DNA of 44,863 bases, from assembly GCA_002726205.1 (NCBI GenBank), contig PBSL01000002.1:26999-71861 (forward strand). The letters run 5' to 3'. Under the pieces are notes generated by a model. It saw nothing but the letters and a program-made list of their open reading frames with translations, was not told the origin of the DNA and did no database searches. Below are positions 27,131-35,782 of the stretch, one piece after another (within the stretch, counting starts at the first letter, position 1; each line of letters starts with the position of its first letter). This DNA is from Planctomycetaceae bacterium. Its GTDB lineage: Bacteria > Planctomycetota > Planctomycetia > Planctomycetales > Planctomycetaceae. The position numbers were made by a program, and so were the translations under genes.

Positions 27131-28306
27131 TCACTCAGGCTTTCCCTTGGAAGGCTTTGTCTTCAGGGGCCGTGATCGGCAGTAACGCAGTGCCAGCAGG
27201 ACGTAGGCGGTCGAGAGGTTGGGATCTCCCTCGTACCAGCGGGGCGCCCGGTTGACCCAACTCCCGTTGGGTTTTTGCAGCTTCCGCAGTTGATCGAACA
27301 ACTCGGATCGCCAGTCGTGTTTGACTCCGGCACTGTCCTCGAGAAGTCCGACGTCGAGTACGGAGAGTGACTTGGCGAAGGTGTGATAGTAATAGTACAG
27401 GCCTTGCTGGCCGAGACCGGGATTGAGCCGGGTCGTGTAGTTGCGACGGATCCAGGTGAGCGCGGCCTGGACGCGGGGATCTTTCCTGTCGACACCGGCA
27501 TAGATCATGCTCTTCAGCCCCGCGTAGGTCATCGACCCGTAGGATCTCAGGCCACCGTTGGCAGCCAACCCGGCCTGCGAGGTGCCTCCGGCGGCGGGCG
27601 TGTAATAGAAGCCGCCGTCGCCGATCTTGCCGGCGAACGGGGTGGTGTTGTTCTCGGACTCGAGGTTCTGGCAGCGACTGACGAAAATCAACACGTTCTT
27701 CATTGCCGGGTCGTCCTTCTTGACGCCGGCCGAACGCAGTGCTTCCTGGAAGAACTGCGTGTTGGAGAGGTCGGGACGCTGGTGCTTGCCGTAGCCGGCG
27801 CCACCAAATCCCGGGTCGGTGGTTTCCAGGCCCTCGCCCTTGTCCCACTGCAGGTGCTTGAGAAAGTCGCGGGCTGCCTTGACATGTTTGGCGAAACGGT
27901 TGGGCGGCCGGGCGGTCCGGGCCGCAACGTGGAAGGCAAGCATCGCGATGCTGGTCTCGTAGTTGCGGTGCAGCGTTCGAGGATGATAGATCCCACCGTC
28001 CTTCTGGACGAGTGATTCGAGGTACTTGAGGCTGCGGGAGACGACCGGATCGCTGGCAGGAATCCCGCTCTCCAGCAGTGCCGTCGTGGCCAGGGCGGTC
28101 AGCCCGGTGGCCTGGGGGGACGTCCAGCTGCCGTCGTCATCCTGGGCTGACTTCAGGAAGTTGATGGCCCGGGTGCGAACTTTCAGCCACTGCACCGGGT
28201 CGGGACCGATCCGCTTGGATTCGCCAGCCTGCAAATTCCCGGGAGCGGGAAGCACGACGAACGCGGCCAGGAACGCGAGAAGCGAACCGTTGAGGAGCTT
28301 GATCAT
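27131..28306 (-). CDS. Secreted prenyltransferase/squalene-cyclase-fold protein
   Basis: A 391-aa exported protein with a Sec signal peptide (LLNGSLLAFLAAFVVLPAP, cleavage near residue 25) and a repeated alpha/alpha-barrel typical of the terpenoid cyclase/prenyltransferase superfamily. QW-like repeats are visible: QDDDGSW, KDGGIYHP, GDGGFYYTP and KPNGSW. It lacks the DxDD acid motif of a squalene-hopene cyclase and the zinc site of protein prenyltransferases as far as I can see, so enzymatic activity is doubtful. Such secreted repeat proteins are common in planctomycetes (family knowledge). The ATG at 28306 is chosen for AAGGAAA 8 nt upstream and because a promoter lies at 28372-28400; the open frame to 28546 runs through it. 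It precedes fdsB by 22 nt and may be cotranscribed with formate dehydrogenase. Confidence 0.78.
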   Translation of the reverse strand: MIKLLNGSLLAFLAAFVVLPAPGNLQAGESKRIGPDPVQWLKVRTRAINFLKSAQDDDGSWTSPQATGLTALATTALLESGIPASDPVVSRSLKYLESLVQKDGGIYHPRTLHRNYETSIAMLAFHVAARTARPPNRFAKHVKAARDFLKHLQWDKGEGLETTDPGFGGAGYGKHQRPDLSNTQFFQEALRSAGVKKDDPAMKNVLIFVSRCQNLESENNTTPFAGKIGDGGFYYTPAAGGTSQAGLAANGGLRSYGSMTYAGLKSMIYAGVDRKDPRVQAALTWIRRNYTTRLNPGLGQQGLYYYYHTFAKSLSVLDVGLLEDSAGVKHDWRSELFDQLRKLQKPNGSWVNRAPRWYEGDPNLSTAYVLLALRYCRSRPLKTKPSKGKPE

Positions 28307-28371
28307 GGACCGGTTTCCTTGCGGACCCTCAGAACCTGGAGGTTGGAAGAACGTGGCTGCCAACACCACCC

Positions 28372-28400
28372 ATTCTAGCACAACCGGAGTGAGCTGTCTT
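28372..28400 (-). promoter_or_regulatory. Sigma70-type promoter of the cyclase-fold/fdsBA operon
   Basis: Read on the minus strand: AAGACA (28400-28395), a 17-nt spacer, then TAGAAT (28377-28372). The -10 matches at five of six and the -35 at four of six positions. It leaves a leader of about 60 nt before the ATG at 28306. Confidence 0.48.
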
Positions 28401-28424
28401 TGCCCGAAGTGGATCGCGGAAATT

Positions 28425-28844
28425 TCAGCGGGGCGGTCGATCGGACGTGCGGTTTGGCACCCAGGTACTGGCATGGTCGCGCAGATCACGAACCTGTTCG
28501 GCCGCCGGCGGCGTGTTGCTTCCCGTTGCCGGGACCGTTTCATCACTGCGACGCTTGACGACGATCGTTGGTTCGGGGGAGCGTTTCCGGCGGCGGAAGG
28601 CGTGGAGCAGAGGGCTGCGATCAGCGGTGTCGGACCGGTCTCTGAGCAGGAACATCAGGAGGCCCAGGAGGGAAAAACCTCCGGCGACGATGGCGAGTAC
28701 CGGTCCGGGGCGCCGTGTTCCGGAGATGATCAGGAACGTCAGTACCACGGCCCCGCCGACGAACACCGCGGCGGTTGCCAGGACACTGACAGCCTCGCGT
28801 CCCTGTTCATTGCGAGGGGGCATGGTGGGGTTACCCAAAGACAC
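28425..28844 (-). CDS. Small two-helix membrane protein
   Basis: A 139-aa protein with two transmembrane helices (about 20-43, SVLATAAVFVGGAVVLTFL, and 50-67, PVLAIVAGGFSLLGLLMFLL). A basic, Pro-rich cytoplasmic-looking tail containing RRRKR follows. I do not recognise the family. The frame starts with GTG at 28844, overlapping the 3' end of rseP by 14 nt; an ATG at 28823 after the rseP stop is an alternative. Neither has a strong ribosome site. The overlap makes it the third gene of the dxr-rseP operon, and it is separated from the next minus-strand gene by a promoter. Confidence 0.6.
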   Translation of the reverse strand: MSLGNPTMPPRNEQGREAVSVLATAAVFVGGAVVLTFLIISGTRRPGPVLAIVAGGFSLLGLLMFLLRDRSDTADRSPLLHAFRRRKRSPEPTIVVKRRSDETVPATGSNTPPAAEQVRDLRDHASTWVPNRTSDRPPR

Positions 28845-31065
28845 TTTCGACGACCTGCTTGATGGCGGGAATCCGCTCGAGGTCGATGAAGATGACGGTG
28901 ACCATCAGGGTCAGGACAAAGGCCACTCCACAGTATGTTGCCGCCACCAGGACGCGTTCGTTGGGACGGCGGCGGGTGATGGCTTCCCAGGCCAGAAAGA
29001 CCATGTGCCCGCCGTCGAGAACGGGGATCGGCAGGAAGTTGATCACGGCGAGGTTGAAGCTGAGAAAACCCAGGAACAGCAGCAACCGGGAAAGGCTGTG
29101 TTCGGCGACCGAATAGGCGGCACGGGCGATGCCAATCGGACCGTGGAGTTCGGTGACCGAGATGTCACCGGTAAAGAGACTGCGGAGCGTCAACCAGATC
29201 CGCAACAGGGTCGTTTTGGCCTGGTCGACGGACAACCGCGCCGCGGCGACGACGCCGGTGGCCTGCTGGATCTCGGTCAGCGTGTAGTGTCGGGTTCCCC
29301 GTTGCGGCAGGAACCAGGCCCGGTCGGGATTGCGCTGAGGTGTTAACTGGACATCCCGGGTCTGGCCGTTCTCACCGACCACCTGCAATGTCACCGGGCC
29401 GTCGTGAGTGAACTGCATCATCCACACGGCGTGGGCCCAGTTCGTCTTCGAATCGGCAAACTCGATCACCCGGGTTTCCTTGTTCTTGGTGTCGAGGGTG
29501 GGCAGTCGCAGCGTCAGTTCGACCCGGCGGATCTGTTCCCCGGGCTTGATTTTCGCCTTGGCCGCGGGGCTGTCGGGGACGACGGCCAGGACATTGACGG
29601 TGCAGTGACAGGCAATACCCAGGGCGGGGATCGAGAGTGACACGTTGGGAGTCTCGGGACGATCGAGCCAACCCGGTCGGTTTTCGGGCGTGACGCTGAC
29701 CTTGACGGTCTGGGGTTCCCCGGTGGGTTGCTCCCGCAGGACTTCGATCTCGACCTTCTCTCCCTGCAGCCTGGCAAAGTCGTTGGGAAGTTCCAGCGGA
29801 TTGACATCCTTGCCGACATCGCGACCGTTGACGGTGATCAGCTTGTCACCGACCTTGATTCCGGCCAGGTCGGCTGGCGACTTGTCCTGGATCGCGGTGA
29901 TCCGGCCGATATCCATCGAGAGTCCCAGGGTGCGGAATCGTCGCGCTGGCACCCTGATCGGCATCAGGCCCTGTGATCCCTCGCGTTCGACGTGGTATAC
30001 CAGTTCCTGGTCGGCGTGGCGGGCAAGGTGGTCTCGCATCTCGGCAACCGAGCCGATCGGGGTCTCACCAAGTTGGCGGAGACGGTCGTTGTTCTGGAAG
30101 GCGGGTTGGGCCTCGTCGGCAGCCCAACCAGGAAAAGCCGGACCACCGACCTCGTCGCCTCCGAACAGGCGGATGTCGTACTCGGAACCGAGTCCGATCT
30201 TGCGGCGGGTGCCCTTGCCGTCGGGGAGTACGTTCCATGACATTTCCCGGCCCTCGCGCAGGCCCTCGATCGCCAGCAGGTTGCCGGCCACGTGCACGCC
30301 TTCGGCGGTTTTCGTCAGTGTGAACAACCGGGTCGTGCCACTCTTGACGAACCATCGGCCCGGCGTGTCGGTCACGACAATCGTGTTGTGGGGCAACCGG
30401 ATCTGCTGTCGAGAGAACTCGGCCCGCAGCAATTCGCCGGCCGGACCGGGGGCCAGTCCGTCGGCGAGTGTCGCGGGGGCAAGGAAGAGGTCGCGGTTGC
30501 TGGGAGAGAGTGCGACACCCAGGATGATGTCGTCGAACGAGGCGATTCGCTCGCCGTTGATTCGCGTGATCCGATCCCCTCGCTGGATCCCCGCCTGCCA
30601 GGCCGGCAAGCCGGTCTGGACAAGTCCGACAATCGGCTGCGAGCTTTCCACACCCAGCCCGTACGCGCCGGCGTAGAAGAACAATCCGGTGATCAGGTTC
30701 ATGATCACGCCGGCGGAGATGATTGCCATCCGCGCGAAAACCGACTTGGCGGAATAGCTGCGAGGATCCTCGGCGATTTCGTCGCTGGTGAGCTGGCTGG
30801 GATCGATGTCGTCCTGGCCGAGCATCTTGACATAACCCCCGAAGGGGATCCACGAGATGACGTACTCGGTCTCACCGTGCTTGATTCGCCACAGGACCGG
30901 TCCGAAACCGATGCTGAACCGTTCGACGTTGACGTCGCAGCACTTCGCCACGGCGAAGTGACCCAGTTCGTGAAAGAAGATGACCAGCCCCAGCCCCAGC
31001 ACCACGTAGGAGACATTGAGGATGGCATCCAGAGAGAAGGCGAGCAGAAAAGCCAGGCTCACCAT
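28831..31065 (-). CDS. rseP: RseP-type site-2 intramembrane metalloprotease with multiple PDZ domains
   Basis: A 744-aa M50 family zinc protease that cuts membrane segments of anti-sigma factors and leftover signal peptides. The zinc motif HELGH is at residues 32-36 inside the first helix (LVIFFHELGH). The third-ligand motif NFLPIPVLDGGH lies near the C terminus, between the last helices. Between them are several PDZ-like units, for example PAWQAGIQRGDRITRING and PADLAGIKVGDKLITVNG, plus a third near SPAAKAKIKPGEQI. E. coli RseP is about 450 residues, so the periplasmic part is greatly enlarged. The ATG at 31065 has GGAGG 7 nt upstream and overlaps the end of dxr by 7 nt; the frame upstream of it is not needed. 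A dxr-rseP order is common in bacteria. Confidence 0.93.
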   Translation of the reverse strand: MVSLAFLLAFSLDAILNVSYVVLGLGLVIFFHELGHFAVAKCCDVNVERFSIGFGPVLWRIKHGETEYVISWIPFGGYVKMLGQDDIDPSQLTSDEIAEDPRSYSAKSVFARMAIISAGVIMNLITGLFFYAGAYGLGVESSQPIVGLVQTGLPAWQAGIQRGDRITRINGERIASFDDIILGVALSPSNRDLFLAPATLADGLAPGPAGELLRAEFSRQQIRLPHNTIVVTDTPGRWFVKSGTTRLFTLTKTAEGVHVAGNLLAIEGLREGREMSWNVLPDGKGTRRKIGLGSEYDIRLFGGDEVGGPAFPGWAADEAQPAFQNNDRLRQLGETPIGSVAEMRDHLARHADQELVYHVEREGSQGLMPIRVPARRFRTLGLSMDIGRITAIQDKSPADLAGIKVGDKLITVNGRDVGKDVNPLELPNDFARLQGEKVEIEVLREQPTGEPQTVKVSVTPENRPGWLDRPETPNVSLSIPALGIACHCTVNVLAVVPDSPAAKAKIKPGEQIRRVELTLRLPTLDTKNKETRVIEFADSKTNWAHAVWMMQFTHDGPVTLQVVGENGQTRDVQLTPQRNPDRAWFLPQRGTRHYTLTEIQQATGVVAAARLSVDQAKTTLLRIWLTLRSLFTGDISVTELHGPIGIARAAYSVAEHSLSRLLLFLGFLSFNLAVINFLPIPVLDGGHMVFLAWEAITRRRPNERVLVAATYCGVAFVLTLMVTVIFIDLERIPAIKQVVESVFG

Positions 31066-32201
31066 TGTTCCGCCTCCGTTCGAGCCCACCTGTCCTGCCG
31101 GAGCAGTTCGGCGAGATCCGGTGATCGACTGAAGTTGTGATTGTCCAGGACACCCCGGCACAATCGGGGAATGTCGTTGAATTCGAGTCGCCCGTCAAGG
31201 AAGCGTTCGACGGCGGTCTCGTTGGCCGCGTTGAGAACCGCCCCGGCCGTGCCGCCTCGGTCAGCCACCTCGAAACCCAGCGAGAGAGCCGGGAAGGCGT
31301 CGAGGTCGGGTGGCTCGAACTCGAGAGAAAAGGGAACGGAAAAATCCAGCGACGTCGTCGGACTCGACACGCGATCGGGGTAGGTCAGGGCGTACTGGAT
31401 CGGGAGTTTCATGTCGGGCGGCGAGAGCTGGGCGATGACCGCTCCGTCGACAAATTCGACCATCGAGTGGACGACTGACTGGGGATGAACGGCGACTTCG
31501 ATCTGCTCGACGTCGAGACCGAACAGCCACTTCGCTTCGATCACTTCCAGGGCCTTGTTCATCATTGTTGCGCTGTCGACGGTGATCTTCGGTCCCATCC
31601 GCCAGGTGGGATGCGTCAGCGCCTGTTCGGGTGTCACGGCGGCCAGTTGTGCGGCCGTCGCGCCGCGGAAGGGCCCCCCGCTGGATGTCAGCACGATCCG
31701 GCGGACATCCTGGAGCCGGCCCGCCTGCATTGCCTGGAAGACCGCGCTGTGTTCGCTGTCAACCGGGATCACCTCTCCGCCATGTCGCTCGGCCAGTTCC
31801 ATCACCAGTGGCCCGGCCACGACCAGGGTTTCCTTGTTCGCCACCGCCACGCGTTTTCCGCTCTCCAGGGCTGCCCAGGTCCCACGCAATCCGGCGGCAC
31901 CGACGATCCCGGTGACGACGATGTCGGTCTCGTCAGCGGTCACCAGCCTCTCGATACCCGCCTCTCCGAAGAGCAGCTCGGTTCCGTTGCCAAAGGCACT
32001 TGCGTCGACCTCGTCACGAATCGACTCGTCGCAGACCACCGCGAAGCGGGGGGCAAACGTGGCCGCCTGCTGCCCGAGCCGTTTCCAACGGCGGTTGGCC
32101 GACAGCCCCACCAGCCGCATTGCTGAGGGGTGCGAAGCGATGACTTCCAGGCAACTGGTTCCGATCGAGCCGGTGGAACCGAGAACGGCGATGCGGTTCA
32201 T
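31059..32201 (-). CDS. dxr: 1-deoxy-D-xylulose-5-phosphate reductoisomerase
   Basis: Dxr (EC 1.1.1.267) converts DXP to MEP with NADPH, the committed step of the MEP isoprenoid pathway. The 380-aa protein begins MNRIAVLGSTGSIG, the NADPH-binding loop. It carries ANKETLVVAG, PVDSEHSAVFQ (metal and substrate site), TSSGGPFRG, HPTWRMGPKITVDSATMMNK and VHPQSVVHSMVEF, all hallmarks of the family. The ATG at 32201 starts exactly at the conserved N terminus; an upstream extension to 32282 would run into the promoter. It is the first gene of the dxr-rseP-membrane protein operon and divergent from ftsH. The overlap with rseP implies coupled translation. Confidence 0.96.
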   Translation of the reverse strand: MNRIAVLGSTGSIGTSCLEVIASHPSAMRLVGLSANRRWKRLGQQAATFAPRFAVVCDESIRDEVDASAFGNGTELLFGEAGIERLVTADETDIVVTGIVGAAGLRGTWAALESGKRVAVANKETLVVAGPLVMELAERHGGEVIPVDSEHSAVFQAMQAGRLQDVRRIVLTSSGGPFRGATAAQLAAVTPEQALTHPTWRMGPKITVDSATMMNKALEVIEAKWLFGLDVEQIEVAVHPQSVVHSMVEFVDGAVIAQLSPPDMKLPIQYALTYPDRVSSPTTSLDFSVPFSLEFEPPDLDAFPALSLGFEVADRGGTAGAVLNAANETAVERFLDGRLEFNDIPRLCRGVLDNHNFSRSPDLAELLRQDRWARTEAEQW

Positions 32202-32253
32202 TCGCAGGGGTCGCGGAAGTTGCGATGACGATGTGGGTTGCCAACGGCAGGCC

Positions 32254-32282
32254 ATTCTAGGTCTGTTGTCCGGACCCAGCAA
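32254..32282 (-). promoter_or_regulatory. Sigma70-type promoter of dxr-rseP
   Basis: On the minus strand: TTGCTG (32282-32277), a 17-nt spacer, TAGAAT (32259-32254). The -10 is identical to that of the 28372 promoter. The leader would be about 45 nt to the dxr ATG at 32201. Confidence 0.4.
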
Positions 32283-32314
32283 GCGGCGTGGACCACCGGT
32301 GGCTCCAACGATGG

Positions 32315-32344
32315 TTGACCGGTCCCCCCCGTCGGTTCTACAGT
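32315..32344 (+). promoter_or_regulatory. Sigma70-type promoter of ftsH
   Basis: TTGACC (32315-32320), an 18-nt spacer and TACAGT (32339-32344). The start point would be near 32351, 22 nt before the ATG at 32373. An in-frame GTG at 32343 lies inside the -10 box, which argues against it as the start. No heat-shock-type element is obvious. Confidence 0.42.
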
Positions 32345-32372
32345 GGAATTGACCCGTTTCCTGGCGAGCGGC

Positions 32373-34439
32373 ATGAGCAATCCCGAGCAGCCTCCATCAG
32401 AACCCCCCAACGATTCCCCCGGTGGGTCTCCCCGGGGTGACGGTTCGCGGCGTCCCGAACAAAAACCTGCCAGCAACGTTTTCTGGTTCCTGATGATCGG
32501 CGGCGCCATCGCCGTGATCGTCTTCAGCTGGTCCAACCAGAACGGGTCGCGGACCGAGTTGACGTTCAGCGAGTTCTACAGCGAGCTTGCCAAGGGCCGG
32601 GACGCAAAGACGAACCGGCCTGTCGGAAAGTTTCACCAGGAAAATGTCTTTGAACTGGTGATCGGTCCCGATTTTCTTCTGTTCCAGGACAAGAAGAAGG
32701 AGAAGGACAAACCCGATTCATCCGAGACAAAGTACTTCCAGGTGCCCTTTGTCAAAGCGGCCGATGAAGACAAGGCGAACCTGACCGAGAAGCTCCGCGA
32801 GCAGCAGATTCCCTACGGCTATGCACGACCACCGTCGGAGTGGCAATCGCTGGCGATCTTCTTTCTGCCGATCGTGATCCTGCTGTTCCTGTTCCTGGTG
32901 CTCTTTCGCCGTGTCGGGGGAGCCGGTACGGCAATGTCGTTCGGTCGCAGCCGCGGACGGTTGTACGCACAGGAGGAGATTGATTCGTCGTTCCAGGAAG
33001 TGGCAGGGATTGACGAGGCCGTCGAGGAGTTGCGTGAGGTGGTGGAATTTCTGCGGACGCCGGCCAAGTACCAGGCGCTGGGCGGACGGATTCCTCGCGG
33101 CGTCCTGCTGGTCGGACCCCCGGGAACTGGCAAAACCCTGCTGGCCAAGGCGGTTGCCGGTGAGGCCGGTGTTCCCTTCTATGGGCTGTCGGGGTCGGAT
33201 TTCGTCGAGATGTTCGTCGGTGTCGGCGCCGCACGGGTTCGCGACATGTTCCAGCAGGCCGCCACCCGTTCGCCGGCGATCATCTTCATCGACGAACTCG
33301 ATGCCCTGGGCAAGGTTCGCGGCAGCGGCATGCCCGGAGGCCACGACGAACGCGAACAGACGCTCAACGCGCTGCTGGTCGAGATGGACGGGTTTTCGAC
33401 CGAGCAGAGCGTGATCGTGATGGGGGCGACCAACCGTCCCGAGACCCTCGATCCGGCATTGCTGCGACCCGGTCGCTTCGATCGGCACGTCCTGGTCGAT
33501 CGTCCCGATATCAAGGGCCGCGAGGCCATCCTCAAGGTCCATGTTGGCAAGATCAAGATGGATGACAGCGTTGACCTGTCCCGACTGGCGCGGATCACGC
33601 CGGGATTCGTCGGTGCCGACCTGGCCAACCTGGTCAACGAGGCGGCCCTGTTGGCCGCCCGGGCGGAAAAGAAGCGGGTGACGATGGCCGAGTTCGAGGA
33701 AGGAATCGAACGCGTCATTGCCGGGCTGGAGAAACAGACGCGGATCATTCACGAGGACGAGAAGCAGCGAGTGGCCTACCACGAGTGCGGTCACGCCCTG
33801 GTTGCCTGCCTGTTACCCAACACCGATCCAGTCCACAAGATCTCGATCATTCCCCGCGGGTTCGGTGCACTCGGTTACACCATGCATCGTCCCGACGACG
33901 AGAAACAGCTGGTGATGCAGTCGGAACTGGAGAACCAGATCTGTTGTCTGCTGGGCGGGATTCTCGCCGAGGAAGTCGTCTACCAGGAGACATCGACGGG
34001 TGCCCAGAACGATCTCCAGCGAGCCACCGACATCGCCCGACGGATGGTGACCGACTTTGGCATGAGCCGAAAGATGGGCCGCGTATTCTACGGAGACAAG
34101 AACGTCAGCCCGACATTTTCTGGGCCCCAGGCATTCCGCAACGAGGTCGTGCACAGTGCCGAGACGATTCGCGAGATCGACACCGAGGTGAAACGGATCA
34201 TCGAGGAGGCGTCGGTGACCGTTCGCGAAATCCTGGCGGATCGACGGGACCTGCTGGACCACATGGCCCGTGACCTGGTCGAGGTCGAGGTAATGGATTC
34301 CGATCACCTGAAGAGAATCCTCGACGAGCACGCGACCGGCCCGCAGATCAAGCCGGGAACGTTTTCCACGCCGACGGTTGAAGAGGACTCCGAGGGTTCC
34401 GACGAGGAGCCCGATGCGAGCGAGGTTGGCGGCGCCTGA
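32373..34439 (+). CDS. ftsH: ATP-dependent zinc metalloprotease FtsH
   Basis: A 688-aa membrane-anchored AAA+ protease that unfolds and degrades membrane and soluble proteins. It has an N-terminal helix (about 36-53), a periplasmic domain and a second helix ([19 protein letters not shown], about 165-185). The AAA module follows: Walker A GPPGTGKT at 248-255, Walker [12 protein letters not shown], and SRH region [19 protein letters not shown]. The zinc site is HECGH at 470-474 (Cys where HEAGH is usual). The C-terminal tail is acidic. The ATG at 32373 is chosen because the promoter lies just upstream. It is monocistronic and divergent from dxr-rseP. HflK/HflC-like proteins that may regulate it are encoded at 15.5-21 kb. 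Confidence 0.97.
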   Translation: MSNPEQPPSEPPNDSPGGSPRGDGSRRPEQKPASNVFWFLMIGGAIAVIVFSWSNQNGSRTELTFSEFYSELAKGRDAKTNRPVGKFHQENVFELVIGPDFLLFQDKKKEKDKPDSSETKYFQVPFVKAADEDKANLTEKLREQQIPYGYARPPSEWQSLAIFFLPIVILLFLFLVLFRRVGGAGTAMSFGRSRGRLYAQEEIDSSFQEVAGIDEAVEELREVVEFLRTPAKYQALGGRIPRGVLLVGPPGTGKTLLAKAVAGEAGVPFYGLSGSDFVEMFVGVGAARVRDMFQQAATRSPAIIFIDELDALGKVRGSGMPGGHDEREQTLNALLVEMDGFSTEQSVIVMGATNRPETLDPALLRPGRFDRHVLVDRPDIKGREAILKVHVGKIKMDDSVDLSRLARITPGFVGADLANLVNEAALLAARAEKKRVTMAEFEEGIERVIAGLEKQTRIIHEDEKQRVAYHECGHALVACLLPNTDPVHKISIIPRGFGALGYTMHRPDDEKQLVMQSELENQICCLLGGILAEEVVYQETSTGAQNDLQRATDIARRMVTDFGMSRKMGRVFYGDKNVSPTFSGPQAFRNEVVHSAETIREIDTEVKRIIEEASVTVREILADRRDLLDHMARDLVEVEVMDSDHLKRILDEHATGPQIKPGTFSTPTVEEDSEGSDEEPDASEVGGA

Positions 34440-34462
34440 ACGGGTCCGCGATGCCTGGAGGG

Positions 34463-35695
34463 TCAACCGACCAGTTGCTGGAAACGGCGGACGGCCTCTT
34501 CGACGTTCGCTCGGCTGTTGAAGGCACTCAGCCGGAAATAGCCTTCGCCGGCTGCCCCGAACCCGCTCCCGGGTGTGCCGACCAGGTGGACTGTTTCGAG
34601 CAGCTGGTCGAAGAATGACCAGCTGTCGATGCCGCCGGGCGTCTTCAGCCAGGCGTAGGGAGCATTGACGCCGCCGTAGACGGTGATGCCGACGGCTTCC
34701 AGTCCCTCCCGGATCAGCCGGGCGTTCTCGAGATAGAACGAGACCAGCGACTGGACCTGTTCGCGGCCTTCGTCCCCGAATGCCGCCTCGGCACCACGCT
34801 GAACCGGATAGGAAACACCGTTGAACTTGGTGCTGTGCCGCCGGTTCCACAGTCGGTGAATGTCGACCCGGTTTCCGGCGGAATCGGAGCCGGTCAGGTC
34901 CCGGGGAATGACCGTGCAGGCACAGCGGATGCCGGTGAAACCGGCGTTCTTGCTGAAACTGCGGAACTCGATCGCCACCTCTCGCCCACCCTCGATTTCG
35001 TAGATCGAATGAGGAATCTCGGGATCGGTGATAAAGGCCTCGTAGGCCGCATCGAACAGGATGATCGCGTCGTGAGCACGAGCGTATTCGACCCATTCGG
35101 TCAGCGTCTCGCGGCTGGCAACCGTGCCGGTGGGATTGTTGGGGTAGCAGAGATAGATCAGGTCAACGGGCTGTTCGGGCAACGCGGGTACGAAGTTGTT
35201 TTCGGCGGTGACCGGCAGGTAGACCAGCCCGTCGTAGCGTCCCGATTCCAGAGCCTGGCCGGTTCGTCCGGTCATCACGTTGGTATCGACGTAGACCGGG
35301 TAGACCGGGTCGGTGACGGCGACGATGTTGTCGGCACCGAAGATGTCCAGGATATTTCCGGTATCGCACTTGGAGCCGTCCGAGATGAAGATCTCGTCGG
35401 CGGAGACATCGACTCCCCGCGCGGCAAACGCCTCCCGCGCCACCGCCTCGCGCAGAAACGGGTAGCCCTGTTCGGGTCCATAGCCACGGAAGGTGTCCCG
35501 GTTGGCCATTTCATCGACGGCGCCATGCATCGCTTCGATGATGGCCGCTGGCAGCGGTTCGGTGACGTCGCCGATTCCCAGGCGAATCACATCGGCGTCG
35601 GGATGGGCTTCGGTGAAGGCGGCCACCCGACGACCGATTTCGGGGAAGAGGTAACCGGCCTGGAGCTTGAGGAAATGGTCGTTGACCTTGGCCAT
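34463..35695 (-). CDS. dapL: LL-diaminopimelate aminotransferase
   Basis: DapL (EC 2.6.1.83) makes LL-diaminopimelate from tetrahydrodipicolinate and glutamate in one PLP-dependent step, replacing the succinylase route to lysine and peptidoglycan precursors. At 410 aa the length is typical. Family features: the N terminus [32 protein letters not shown], the pocket YPNNPTGT, and the PLP lysine Lys249 in [10 protein letters not shown]. DapL is characteristic of plants, chlamydiae and planctomycetes, so it supports the PVC assignment. It lies 87 nt downstream of the SPFH-GYF gene on the same strand, with a weak promoter candidate in that gap, and its stop is 23 nt from the ftsH stop. Confidence 0.95.
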   Translation of the reverse strand: MAKVNDHFLKLQAGYLFPEIGRRVAAFTEAHPDADVIRLGIGDVTEPLPAAIIEAMHGAVDEMANRDTFRGYGPEQGYPFLREAVAREAFAARGVDVSADEIFISDGSKCDTGNILDIFGADNIVAVTDPVYPVYVDTNVMTGRTGQALESGRYDGLVYLPVTAENNFVPALPEQPVDLIYLCYPNNPTGTVASRETLTEWVEYARAHDAIILFDAAYEAFITDPEIPHSIYEIEGGREVAIEFRSFSKNAGFTGIRCACTVIPRDLTGSDSAGNRVDIHRLWNRRHSTKFNGVSYPVQRGAEAAFGDEGREQVQSLVSFYLENARLIREGLEAVGITVYGGVNAPYAWLKTPGGIDSWSFFDQLLETVHLVGTPGSGFGAAGEGYFRLSAFNSRANVEEAVRRFQQLVG

Positions 35696-35736
35696 GGCTG
35701 TTGCCCCGGGGAACCAGCGAGAAGGACGAACCGTCG

Positions 35737-35765
35737 GTTGTAGACCGCGTTCCCGGGCTGTGCAA
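35737..35765 (-). promoter_or_regulatory. Weak promoter candidate for dapL
   Basis: On the minus strand: TTGCAC (35765-35760), a 17-nt spacer, TACAAC (35742-35737), about 40 nt before the dapL ATG. Both boxes are imperfect; readthrough from the SPFH-GYF gene is an alternative. Confidence 0.25.
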
Positions 35766-35782
35766 CGCCGAGCGACGGTGGT

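Noticed and set aside
28307-28546. N-terminal extension of the cyclase-fold protein
   Set aside because: It would precede a clean signal peptide by 80 residues and runs through the promoter at 28372-28400.
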